A stretch of 11,324 nt of DNA from Mariprofundus sp. (GCA_021772845.1 JAJFLF010000337.1:1-11324), one strand, 5' to 3'. Positions 1 to 8,022 are shown, numbered from the stretch's first letter. Notes: generated by a model not told the origin, from the letters alone. A program made the numbers and translations.

Positions 1-1402
1 CATTGAACGCACATGGAACAGCCAACTCTCTGGTGAAGCTGGTTTGCGTCAGGTCAGACGCGATGCACGCGGCCATTCATTACCGGATGGGCGTTGGGTA
101 CGGACTCCTAAAGCAGGCCAACCCATAACTCTTACGCTGGATGCCTCCATTCAAAGCATTGCCTATGCAGCACTGGCTGAGGGTGTTCGCAGTCAAAATG
201 CCAAGGGTGGATCAGTTGTTGTGATGCGCCCGAAAGATGGTGCCATTTTGGCCATGGCGAGTTGGCCTGGTTACAATCCCAATAGTTTTCGCCACCATCA
301 TCCGAGTGAGTGGCGCAACCGGGCCATTACAGATGTGTTCGAACCCGGCTCAACATTGAAACCTTTCACCATTGCTGCGGCACTCGAAACAGGCCGCTGG
401 CAACCGGACACACAAATTTATTGTGAAAAAGGCGCTATGCAAGTCGCCGATTATACCATTCACGATGACCATCCCGAGGAGTGGCTGGATGTTACCGGGG
501 TACTGGTTCGCTCCAGCAATATTGGATCTGCCAAAATGGCTCTCGATATTGGCCCCCAATCTATGCACGATATGATGACAAAAGCCGGCTTTGGAAGCCG
601 AAGTGGCACCGGATTAAGTGGAGAATCCCCTGGCATTGTACTGCCCCCCGAACGCTGGGGGTCAGTCGAAACTGCCAATATAGCTTTCGGACAGGGTATC
701 GCTGTCACGCCGTTGCAACTCGCGACGGCATTTTCCGTATTGGCCAATGATGGTTTATTCATGCCGCCTACACTGTTTGCCAATCGCCTAGAACAACAGG
801 CCCCTACACGCGTAATGAACGCCAGCATAGCGCATCAGGTCACCCAGATGCTGGAGTATGCAACCAGTGAAGATGGCACGGGTTCAAATGCAGTTCCGGC
901 TGGATATCGTGTGGCCGGCAAAACAGGTACAGCACAAAAACCAAACCCGAGAGGCGGTTACAGCAAAGGTAAATATAACGCGGTATTTGCTGGCTTTGCT
1001 CCCATCACTGATCCTCAACTGGTGATAGTGGTGCTGGTTGATGAACCGAAAAAGAGTATTTATGGCGGTCAGGTTGCTGCTCCAATATTCCGCAATATTG
1101 CAGAAAGCGCCCTACCTTATCTTGGCATCTCTGCCCGCTCGGATGGATTGGGTAATAAACGGACTGGTGAGCACAATCTCGGTGCCACCAGCACATGGCG
1201 CACCATGCCCATCGCTGCTGAGCGCTCATTGATTGATGCCGAATCGCTGTTCGGCATGTCCATGCGCGAGGTTAGACGCTTTTCCGCCCAGCGCGGACTC
1301 AGGCTACATGTGCACGGCTCAGGCTGGGTGACACGACAGAAACCAAGCGCAACCAGCGCATTAAAACATGGTGAAACACTTGAGGTTTGGTTGAATGAGT
1401 GA
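1..1402 (+). CDS. ftsI: Septal peptidoglycan transpeptidase FtsI (PBP3), 5' end missing
   Basis: Class B penicillin-binding protein that cross-links peptidoglycan at the division septum, anchored in the inner membrane and acting in the periplasm with FtsW. The frame is open from base 2, giving 466 residues before the TGA at 1400-1402. A TTG at 44 is only an internal Leu codon, because homologous sequence (IERTWNSQLSGEAG) continues upstream of it. The membrane anchor and most of the N-terminal dimerisation domain lie outside the window. All three transpeptidase motifs are present: SxxK as STLK (bases 350-361, the acylated Ser), SxN as SSN (512-520), and KTGT (920-931). The last ~50 residues (about 1247-1399) look like a PASTA domain (GMSMREVRRF, then GSGWVTRQKPSA), which E. 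coli FtsI does not have. The end overlaps murE by 8 bases. Identity is sure from motifs and context; the PASTA assignment is by pattern only. Confidence 0.96.
   Translation, partial: IERTWNSQLSGEAGLRQVRRDARGHSLPDGRWVRTPKAGQPITLTLDASIQSIAYAALAEGVRSQNAKGGSVVVMRPKDGAILAMASWPGYNPNSFRHHHPSEWRNRAITDVFEPGSTLKPFTIAAALETGRWQPDTQIYCEKGAMQVADYTIHDDHPEEWLDVTGVLVRSSNIGSAKMALDIGPQSMHDMMTKAGFGSRSGTGLSGESPGIVLPPERWGSVETANIAFGQGIAVTPLQLATAFSVLANDGLFMPPTLFANRLEQQAPTRVMNASIAHQVTQMLEYATSEDGTGSNAVPAGYRVAGKTGTAQKPNPRGGYSKGKYNAVFAGFAPITDPQLVIVVLVDEPKKSIYGGQVAAPIFRNIAESALPYLGISARSDGLGNKRTGEHNLGATSTWRTMPIAAERSLIDAESLFGMSMREVRRFSAQRGLRLHVHGSGWVTRQKPSATSALKHGETLEVWLNE
1395..1402 (+). other. ftsI/murE 8-base overlap
   Basis: The murE ATG (1395-1397) lies before the ftsI TGA (1400-1402), and a GAGG at 1382-1385 serves as its ribosome site. 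Ribosomes ending FtsI can probably re-start on murE. Confidence 0.85.
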
Positions 1403-2945
1403 TACAAATTTGAAACAGTCGGCGCAAACACGTGCCACCGAACTAGAGCATGGTTTTTCCCTGGTCGACCTGGCTTATAAACTTGGCCATATCAACCTTG
1501 GCGAAAACTCATCTGAAGAAGATATCAGCATCCTGGGCATATGTGATGACTCTCGTTTTGCCAGACCTGGATATGCACTGTTGTGCTTACCTCGCAGCCA
1601 GGAACAAGCCAGTGAATATGCAGCCGCAGCAGAGGCTAAAGGTGCCGTAGCCATCATTGCTGTCGGCATGAAAGTAGAAACCGATTTACCGATATTGCAG
1701 TTGGATACCATGCTGCAAGCAGGTCTTTTGCTACGCCGAATGTTTCACACCGAAGGTGCAGGAAGCCACTATTACGGTGTTACTGGTACCGATGGAAAAA
1801 CCAGCGTGGCTTGGATGCTGCGCGAAGCTTTGGCCCGCTTTCAGGCGCAACCTGTCTGGAGCTGTGGCACGCTTGGCTGGATGCGTGATAACAATGACAT
1901 TCGCGATATCGGCAATACCACGCCCTCTATGTTGACGATGCATGCTATGCTGGCATCCGCCTGTCTGGCTGATGTGCATTCCGTTGCCTGTGAAATATCA
2001 TCCCATGGCATTGCTCAGGAACGCATCGCCGGTCTCGATTTCAACACCTCCATATGGACCAATATGGGGCACGATCATTTGCAGGATCATGGTGGTTATG
2101 CGCCATACCTTGCGACCAAAGCTAAATTTATTCAGCAGACGGCATCACATGGCGGTAATGTGATTGCCAATGCCGATCATGCTGATATCCGGGAATATGC
2201 CCCCGAACAAGCCTGTTGGTATGGTCACGGCCTGTTCCGCGATGATGTTGATCTGGCCTGGGAGCAGGAGCTGCCTGGTTTGTTACGTCTGAAAAGCCGT
2301 GATGAAGAGGTTGTTATTGAAGATATCCCTCTCGGTGACTTCCATGCTGAGAATGTTGCCTGTGTTGCATTAACGCTGATGGTATCTATGGCAATTCCAC
2401 TGGTGGATTTGCCTGCTCTGTTGCGTAATATCAGTGCCCCTCCAGGCCGCATGCAGGAGCTTGATGCAGGTTTGGGGCAAGTTTACATCGACTATGCCCA
2501 TACACCGGAAGCGCTGGAGAGCTGCCTGAAAGCCACCCGCAAGTTGACGCGCAAGCGTCTGATTGTGCTGTTTGGCTGTGGCGGTGAACGTGACCGGGAA
2601 AAACGTCCGAAAATGGGTGAAATCGCCGTTGATCTGGCTGATGTGGTGTGGATCACATCTGATAATCCGCGCGGAGAAGTGCCTGCTGTGATTGCGTCCG
2701 AAATTGAAGCCGGCATGCGCCAGCCCGGTACACATCAGCCTTATCAAGCTGAAGTACATCTACAGTTGGACCGGGAACTGGCCATCGCAGAATCTATTGC
2801 CGCCATACAAGATGGCGATCTGTTGGTGATTGCCGGTAAAGGTCACGAAGCTTACATGGACATCGCTGGACAGCGCCTGCCATGGGGCGATGCCAGCATG
2901 GCAGAAAAGTATCTGCACAAAAGACACGAGGAAAGCAACAGATGA
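1395..2945 (+). CDS. murE: UDP-MurNAc-L-Ala-D-Glu:meso-diaminopimelate ligase MurE
   Basis: Cytoplasmic ATP-dependent ligase adding the third stem-peptide residue. It has 516 residues, slightly longer than the ~495 of E. coli MurE; the extra is mostly at the N-terminus. Visible motifs are the ATP loop GVTGTDGKTS (residues 128-137, Lys135), NTTPSM (174-179), EISSHGI (200-206), TNMGHDHLQDHG (222-233), Lys242 in the position usually carbamylated, FGCGGERDREKRP (393-405), DNPRGEVP (423-430) and GKGHE (481-485). DNPR together with the Gly and Glu of GKGHE is the signature of meso-diaminopimelate rather than lysine selection. The ATP loop reads TDGKTS where TNGKTT is commonest, a mild variant. The ATG start lies inside the ftsI end, 9 bases after GAGG (1382-1385). 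The gene ends in an ATGA overlap with murF. Translational coupling to both neighbours is likely. Confidence 0.97.
   Translation: MSDTNLKQSAQTRATELEHGFSLVDLAYKLGHINLGENSSEEDISILGICDDSRFARPGYALLCLPRSQEQASEYAAAAEAKGAVAIIAVGMKVETDLPILQLDTMLQAGLLLRRMFHTEGAGSHYYGVTGTDGKTSVAWMLREALARFQAQPVWSCGTLGWMRDNNDIRDIGNTTPSMLTMHAMLASACLADVHSVACEISSHGIAQERIAGLDFNTSIWTNMGHDHLQDHGGYAPYLATKAKFIQQTASHGGNVIANADHADIREYAPEQACWYGHGLFRDDVDLAWEQELPGLLRLKSRDEEVVIEDIPLGDFHAENVACVALTLMVSMAIPLVDLPALLRNISAPPGRMQELDAGLGQVYIDYAHTPEALESCLKATRKLTRKRLIVLFGCGGERDREKRPKMGEIAVDLADVVWITSDNPRGEVPAVIASEIEAGMRQPGTHQPYQAEVHLQLDRELAIAESIAAIQDGDLLVIAGKGHEAYMDIAGQRLPWGDASMAEKYLHKRHEESNR
2928..2945 (+). promoter_or_regulatory. murF ribosome site and ATGA stop/start overlap
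   Basis: GAGGA (2928-2932) lies nine bases before the ATG at 2942, whose last two bases are shared with the TGA of murE (2943-2945). This decides the murF start against the longer open frame beginning at 2882. Confidence 0.85.
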
Positions 2946-4324
2946 AATTAAGCGGTGCTGACTTACAGCGCGCTACAGCCGGCCACTGGCACGGCTCGAT
3001 ACCGGAGTCCCTGCACAAGGTGATGACGGATACCCGTGACTTTCAGGCTGGAGAGGCATTTCTGGCTCTGCGTGGACCTCATTTTGATGGCCATAATTTT
3101 GCTGCATCCGTAACTGATCGGGCTTTGGCATTGATTGGCGATGCTGAAGGTGTGCGTTTATGGTCAGAGTTGGATCTAGATAACAGCGTGCTTGAAGTAA
3201 ACGATACCCTGCAAGCCTTTGGTGATATTGCCCATGCATGGCGCTTGCGCTTAACAGATACCACCGTCATCGCCATCAGCGGTTCATACGGCAAAACCAG
3301 TCTGCGCTCCATCCTTGAATTGGGATTTGCGGAGCTGGGGTTTCATGTCGCCGCAACACATGCCAATCTCAATAATTTGATAGGCGTGCCGCAAACACTG
3401 TTGGCCGTGCCTGAAGATGCTGATATCGCCATCATTGAATGTGGCATCAGCGAAACAGGTGAAATGTCTCGATTGGCTGCAATTGTACAACCAGATATTG
3501 CCGTACTGACCGGTATCACCGCTGCTCATTCAGAAGGGCTTGGCGGCCTCTCAGGTGTGATTCGTGAAAAAGCACTATTACTGGAAGGTGCACAATGGTG
3601 TGCTTTGGGAGCCGGTGTTACAGCATTGCTAAAAGCCAATCATATCAAACTACCCGAACAGAGTCTCGCTGTTGATCGTTCTTATGATGATCAAAATGAC
3701 GGTGGTCAGGTCAGCTGGAAGCTAAACGGCTGTGATTTACAACTGACATACCATGATCAGCACGCATCGATCGCATTAGCACTACCGGCAGCGCACTGGG
3801 CCTCCAATCTCGCGTTTGCTGCCGCCATTATGCTGCGTCATCTGAATGCCAATCATCAGCAGGTATCTTTAGAGCGAGTCGCCAACGCCATTGCAGGCTG
3901 GCAACCATCTTCCGGGCGTTTGCAGCCCTCTGTGGGTAAAAATGACTGTGTCATTCTTGATGATTGTTACAATGCCAATCCAGTTTCCATGCAAGCGGCC
4001 ATTGATACGCTATGTGCACTTGAGAGTAATAAAATTGCCATTCTGGGTGATATGGCCGAGCTCGGTGAAATATCTGAATCAGCCCATAAGAACCTGGATG
4101 TGAGCGGTGTGGATAGCATCTACCTCATCGGGGCTCACATGCATGCGCTGGCGGCATCCCATCCTCAGGCAGACTGGTTTGCCACTGCCGATGAAGCTGT
4201 TGAGGCACTGGCGGATATTTCCTTTAGCTCTGAGGACACCATCTTGATCAAAGCATCTCGCTCCATGGCGCTGGAAAAAATCGTACAACTCTTGCGCAAA
4301 CAGGAGGCTGCACTTGCTCTATAA
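2942..4324 (+). CDS. murF: UDP-MurNAc-tripeptide:D-Ala-D-Ala ligase MurF
   Basis: Adds the D-Ala-D-Ala dipeptide to complete UDP-MurNAc-pentapeptide in the cytoplasm. The protein has 460 residues (E. coli MurF has 452). The frame is open further upstream (an ATG at 2882), but the ATG at 2942 is chosen because it gives the normal N-terminus (MKLSGADLQ), follows GAGGA at 2928-2932, and forms an ATGA overlap with the murE stop. Motifs: MTDTRDFQAGEAFLALRG (28-45), ATP loop ISGSYGKTS (112-120, Lys118), ANLNNLIGVPQTLL (141-154), ILDDCYNANPVSM (338-350), GDMAELGE (369-376) and IKASRSMALE (436-445). The central stretch ECGISETGEM (166-175) and LTGITAAHSEGLGG (189-202) departs from the E. coli-type E-GANH-GEI and NNLAAAHLEGFG pattern. 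The family is still clear. The 3' end overlaps mraY by 11 bases. Confidence 0.96.
   Translation: MKLSGADLQRATAGHWHGSIPESLHKVMTDTRDFQAGEAFLALRGPHFDGHNFAASVTDRALALIGDAEGVRLWSELDLDNSVLEVNDTLQAFGDIAHAWRLRLTDTTVIAISGSYGKTSLRSILELGFAELGFHVAATHANLNNLIGVPQTLLAVPEDADIAIIECGISETGEMSRLAAIVQPDIAVLTGITAAHSEGLGGLSGVIREKALLLEGAQWCALGAGVTALLKANHIKLPEQSLAVDRSYDDQNDGGQVSWKLNGCDLQLTYHDQHASIALALPAAHWASNLAFAAAIMLRHLNANHQQVSLERVANAIAGWQPSSGRLQPSVGKNDCVILDDCYNANPVSMQAAIDTLCALESNKIAILGDMAELGEISESAHKNLDVSGVDSIYLIGAHMHALAASHPQADWFATADEAVEALADISFSSEDTILIKASRSMALEKIVQLLRKQEAALAL
4302..4316 (+). promoter_or_regulatory. Perfect Shine-Dalgarno driving the TTG start of mraY
   Basis: AGGAGG (4302-4307) is fully complementary to the usual 16S rRNA 3' end and sits six bases before TTG (4314-4316). 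It lies within the last codons of murF, where it encodes part of a Gln-Glu-Ala stretch. It is the strongest ribosome site in the window and supports the non-ATG start. Confidence 0.85.
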
Positions 4325-5384
4325 CCTCCTATACCCACTGGCTGATCAATATTCATTCTTCAATCTGTTCCAATATATTACTTTCCGTACCGTATACGCT
4401 CTGGTTACTTCTTTAGTACTGTGCTGGGTATTGGGACCATTTTTTATCCGCTGGTTAAAACTCAATCAGGGTAAAGGGCAACCTATTCGTAATGATGGGC
4501 CACAAACACATCTGATCAAACAGGGTACGCCGACCATGGGTGGCCTGCTCATTTTGTTCTCCTTAACCATCACTACGCTATTATGGGCCGACCTCACCAA
4601 CGGATTCATCTGGTTAGCGCTACTAGTGACACTGGGTTATGGCCTGATCGGATGGTGGGATGATTATTTGAAAATTATTCGTCACGATCCCAAAGGTTTA
4701 GCTGGTCGCTGGAAGCTATTATTACAATGCCTGTTTGGCGGCATCGCTGCAGGCGGATTGATGATCATGACTGACCCGATTGTCGATATACCGTTTTTCA
4801 ATATGCAATGGGATATGGGCTGGTTCTACGTGGTGTTCGTCCTATTTGTACTAGTGGGATCATCCAATGCGGTCAACTTGACTGACGGACTGGATGGACT
4901 GGCTGTGGCCCCTACATTCATGGTGGCCAGTGCTCTGGCTGTAGTCGTCTACCTAGCTGGACATGCCAAATTCTCAGCTTACTTAATGATCCCATTTGTT
5001 CCAGGCTCTGGAGAACTGGCAGTATTTTGCGGCGCTCTGATCGGCAGTTGCCTTGGCTTCCTCTGGTTCAACACCTATCCCGCGCAAGTCTTTATGGGCG
5101 ATGTAGGTGCTCTAGCGCTTGGTGGCGCTTTGGGTTTCGTAGCCTGTGCAGTGCATCAACAACTCTTATTGGCTATCGCGGGTGGTCTGTTTGTATTGGA
5201 AGCAGTATCCGTGATGGTACAAGTAGCAAGTTTTAAATTGACCGGTAAACGTGTATTCCGCATGGCACCGATCCATCATCATTATGAGTTGAAAGGCTGG
5301 CCGGAACCTAAGGTCATTGTGCGCTTCTGGATCATCTCCATTATTTTAGCATTGGTGGCTCTATCCACCTTGAAGATCAGATGA
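4314..5384 (+). CDS. mraY: Phospho-MurNAc-pentapeptide translocase MraY
   Basis: Integral inner-membrane enzyme that transfers phospho-MurNAc-pentapeptide from UDP to undecaprenyl phosphate, making lipid I. It has 356 residues with about ten hydrophobic segments, the usual size. Motifs: QGTPTMGG (70-77), the Asp pair in GWWDDYLK (113-120), NAVNLTDGLDGLA (185-197), FNTYPAQVFMGDVGALALGG (252-271) with catalytic-site Asp263, and MAPIHHHYELKGWPEPKV (317-334). It starts at a TTG. This is supported by a perfect AGGAGG six bases upstream and by the family N-terminus ML-Y-LLYPL, which begins exactly there; no ATG fits. The start lies inside murF (11-base overlap). The 3' end makes an ATGA overlap with murD. 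Confidence 0.97.
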   Translation: MLYNLLYPLADQYSFFNLFQYITFRTVYALVTSLVLCWVLGPFFIRWLKLNQGKGQPIRNDGPQTHLIKQGTPTMGGLLILFSLTITTLLWADLTNGFIWLALLVTLGYGLIGWWDDYLKIIRHDPKGLAGRWKLLLQCLFGGIAAGGLMIMTDPIVDIPFFNMQWDMGWFYVVFVLFVLVGSSNAVNLTDGLDGLAVAPTFMVASALAVVVYLAGHAKFSAYLMIPFVPGSGELAVFCGALIGSCLGFLWFNTYPAQVFMGDVGALALGGALGFVACAVHQQLLLAIAGGLFVLEAVSVMVQVASFKLTGKRVFRMAPIHHHYELKGWPEPKVIVRFWIISIILALVALSTLKIR

Positions 5385-6793
5385 AGACGCCTGTAAAACA
5401 TACAAATTCCTCACCGGCTAAAGCGCCGGATAGCGCTGCTGCAACGGCGATTATTGGCATGGGTAAAACAGGCCAGGCTGTAGCGCGCTTTCTTATCGGA
5501 CAAGGTGTTGACTGCACTGCTTTCGATGAATCTGAAAGTGCATCTATAGATATGACCATATTTGATGAACAGCAGCTCAAACTCCATATTGGCCAGTTCA
5601 ATGCTGATCTATTAAAACAGTTTGCCCGCATCATTGTCAGCCCCGGTGTGAATTGGAATCACCCTGTATTGCAAGCTGTGCGCCAGGCCAATGTGCCAAT
5701 GTATGGTGATCTGGAACTGTTTGCACAGCAATACCGGGGCGATTTAATTGCCATCACCGGCACCAATGGCAAAACAACGACCGTGTCCCTGATTAGCACC
5801 ATGTTGGACGTATTGCCCGGCGGTATTGAAGCTGGTGGAAATATTGGCACGCCCATGCTTGATCTGATTGACGGTGCTGATCCACAACGTGTTGTTCTTG
5901 AGCTCTCCAGTTTTCAAATTGAGCGCGCCAATCCTGTTCATCCGAAATGGGCTGCTCTACTCAATCTGCAACCTGATCATGCTGATATGCACCGCGACAT
6001 GGCAACATATGAAGCAGCCAAACTACGAATCTCTGCACTGCAAGGCGAAGGTGATAAAGCCATGCTGCCAGTAGAGGAGCACTGGGATGATCTGGCTAAT
6101 ACACTGAAAGTACGTGGTGTATTTGTGCGCCGCTTTGGCATAGGCCCATCTGATACACTGGATTCAGGCGTGCAATTGCATGACGATGGTTCATGGCATC
6201 TGTTCTGGCATCATTATGATGTTGCGCATTATATCATATCCGATGACTTGCCAGCGCAAGGTATGCACCAGCACTTGAATCTTGCTGTAGCTGCACAGGC
6301 TGCCGCCGATTATGGCCTCACTGCCAGTGTCATTCGTCAAGCTCTGACCTCTTTCAGAGGATTGCCGCACCGCTTGCAATCGATTGGCATTGTTAAGGGC
6401 CGCGAATGGTACAATGATTCCAAAGCCACCAACCCTGATGCTGCTAATGCTGCATTAACCTCTTTTCATCAGGTGATCTGGATTTGCGGTGGTCTGCGTA
6501 AAGGCCTGGATGTCATGACGTTAAAATCTGCCGTGGCTAACCATGTGGAACAAATATTTATTATTGGCACCGATGCGAAACCCTTTGTCGAATTGGCCGA
6601 GCTGGCTGGTGTCTCTTGTAAATTTGTCAAAACGATTCAGCAGGCAGTAAAACAGGCGTCACAGACACAAAGCGGCGTGCCTGTATTGCTTTCTCCAGCA
6701 GCAGCAAGTCAGGATCAATTTAAAAACTATATGCAGCGCGGCGATGAATTTACGGCTGCAGTTGAAGCACTTGAAAGTGGACAAGCCTCATGA
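5381..6793 (+). CDS. murD: UDP-MurNAc-L-Ala:D-glutamate ligase MurD
   Basis: Cytoplasmic ligase adding D-Glu, the second residue of the stem peptide. It has 470 residues, somewhat longer than E. coli MurD (~438). Motifs: Rossmann-like IIGMGKTG (24-31) for the UDP part, ATP loop ITGTNGKTT (125-133, Lys131), GGNIGTP (152-158), ELSSFQIE (174-181), NLQPDHADMH (195-204), Lys214 in EAAKLRI (the position usually carbamylated), YNDSKATNPDA (344-354), ICGGLRKG (368-375) and LLSPAAASQDQF (436-447). About 20 residues rich in Ser, Ala, Pro and Lys precede the first strand, and no later ATG fits before the glycine motif. The start is fixed by the ATGA overlap with mraY. The upstream ribosome site is weak (TTGAAGATCAG), so coupling to mraY translation is likely. 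Confidence 0.96.
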   Translation: MKTPVKHTNSSPAKAPDSAAATAIIGMGKTGQAVARFLIGQGVDCTAFDESESASIDMTIFDEQQLKLHIGQFNADLLKQFARIIVSPGVNWNHPVLQAVRQANVPMYGDLELFAQQYRGDLIAITGTNGKTTTVSLISTMLDVLPGGIEAGGNIGTPMLDLIDGADPQRVVLELSSFQIERANPVHPKWAALLNLQPDHADMHRDMATYEAAKLRISALQGEGDKAMLPVEEHWDDLANTLKVRGVFVRRFGIGPSDTLDSGVQLHDDGSWHLFWHHYDVAHYIISDDLPAQGMHQHLNLAVAAQAAADYGLTASVIRQALTSFRGLPHRLQSIGIVKGREWYNDSKATNPDAANAALTSFHQVIWICGGLRKGLDVMTLKSAVANHVEQIFIIGTDAKPFVELAELAGVSCKFVKTIQQAVKQASQTQSGVPVLLSPAAASQDQFKNYMQRGDEFTAAVEALESGQAS

Positions 6794-8022
6794 GTAAGCC
6801 GGTAACAAAGACCCTGGCCCCTCTGGATCCGATTTTGATCGGCTGCGTTGTCGCACTGTTAAGCTTCAGTATCTTAATGGTCTACAGCACCAGCATCAGT
6901 GTCGCTGAAGTACGTTATGGTGACCCGCTACGCATTATTAGCCATTGGTTGATCTATATTCCTGTCGGCCTGATCATTATGTGGAGCCTATCCCGCGTTG
7001 ATGTGAATTGGTGGCGTGCGATTGCAGTGCCATTGCTTGGCTGCGGCGTGCTATTGATGATTGCTGTGTTGATCCCTGGCCTAGGTCGGGAAATCAATGG
7101 TGCACAACGCTGGTTTTCACTGTTCGGACTCACACTACAACCCGTCGAACTGTTGAAACCGGCTGTCATCATATACATGGCCTATTATATGAGCTCCTAT
7201 CCCGAGCGTTTGAAGCACTTTGCCTCAGGCCTTGCGCCAATGCTGGTAGTGCTGGGCATATCCCTGTCTCTGTTATTGCTTCAGCCTGACTTCGGCAGTG
7301 CCGTTCTACTATCCACTGTCTGTTTTGCCATGTGGTTTGTTGGCGGTGTTCCTATTCGTCATATGTCATTGTTATTGCTTACCTTTGTACCTATCGCCGG
7401 TATCGCAATGGTTGCTGCTCCTTATCGTATGCAGCGTTTGACCAGCTTCCTGGAGCCTTGGAGTGATCCCTATGGCAGCGGCTATCAGTTGATTCAGTCT
7501 ATGATTGCTTTTGGTAGCGGCGGCCTGTTTGGAACAGGTGTTGGTCAGGGTGTACAAAAACTATTCTATCTACCCGAAGTGTTTACAGACTTCATCTCCG
7601 CCAGCATTGGCGAAGAATTGGGATTGGCAGGTATTATAAGTCTGCTTATTGTCTTTTCACTCTTGCTTGGCCGGGCCATCTGGCTGGCGATCCACTCAGA
7701 GGATATGTTCTCGCGCCTGCTGATTATCGGCTGCGTGATGATGTTAGGTACAGCCCTGATGATTAATCTTGGCGCAGCCATGGGTCTGTTACCAACCAAG
7801 GGTATGCCGATGCCGTTTGTATCTTATGGTGGCAGCGCCCTGTTCGGTGAATGCATCCTGATGGGGCTGGTCCTGTCTATTCAACGCCATATGCCTGGCA
7901 ATAAGCGCCATGAGAAACGCGCCACAACAAGTCGCAAACGTAAAACAGCTGCGCCCAAAGCAGCAGCAAGCGCACCACGACGCACCCAGCCTGTAGATGA
8001 TGGCCTGGAGCACCTGTTTTGA
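6790..8022 (+). CDS. ftsW: Septal peptidoglycan glycosyltransferase FtsW (SEDS family)
   Basis: Multi-pass inner-membrane SEDS protein that polymerises lipid II at the septum in partnership with FtsI. It has 410 residues with about ten hydrophobic segments between residues ~15 and 366. Motifs: REINGAQRWFSLFG (100-113), PVELLKPA (118-125), LLQPDFGSA (163-171) with the conserved Asp167, GSGGLFGTGVGQGVQKLFYLPE (242-263, read in two parts), DFISASIGEELG (267-278) and the SEDS signature LLPTKGMPMPFVSYGGSAL (333-351). NGAQRW and the signature favour FtsW over RodA, as does its place between murD and murG. The last ~40 residues form a Lys/Arg/Ala-rich cytoplasmic tail ending in DDGLEHLF. The start overlaps murD (ATGA) and the end overlaps murG (TTGA). 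Confidence 0.96.
   Translation: MSKPVTKTLAPLDPILIGCVVALLSFSILMVYSTSISVAEVRYGDPLRIISHWLIYIPVGLIIMWSLSRVDVNWWRAIAVPLLGCGVLLMIAVLIPGLGREINGAQRWFSLFGLTLQPVELLKPAVIIYMAYYMSSYPERLKHFASGLAPMLVVLGISLSLLLLQPDFGSAVLLSTVCFAMWFVGGVPIRHMSLLLLTFVPIAGIAMVAAPYRMQRLTSFLEPWSDPYGSGYQLIQSMIAFGSGGLFGTGVGQGVQKLFYLPEVFTDFISASIGEELGLAGIISLLIVFSLLLGRAIWLAIHSEDMFSRLLIIGCVMMLGTALMINLGAAMGLLPTKGMPMPFVSYGGSALFGECILMGLVLSIQRHMPGNKRHEKRATTSRKRKTAAPKAAASAPRRTQPVDDGLEHLF
8007..8022 (+). promoter_or_regulatory. murG ribosome site and TTGA stop/start overlap
   Basis: GGAG (8007-8010) is eight bases before TTG (8019-8021), which shares two bases with the ftsW TGA (8020-8022). The overlap has the same geometry as the ATGA junctions, with TTG in place of ATG. 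Confidence 0.8.

Noticed and set aside
460..828. 122-codon minus-strand open frame inside ftsI
   Set aside because: It overlaps the conserved transpeptidase domain and has no independent support.
44..1402. FtsI starting at TTG 44
   Set aside because: The same frame is open to base 2 and encodes family-like residues just before it. The gene is truncated by the window and does not start there.
2370..2759. 129-codon open frame on the minus strand inside murE
   Set aside because: It is antisense to a conserved gene, has no recognisable domain, and is explained as a shadow of the coding strand.
2882..2941. A 20-residue N-terminal extension of MurF from ATG 2882
   Set aside because: It lies wholly within murE, is not MurF-like, and the ATG at 2942 has a ribosome site and an ATGA overlap.
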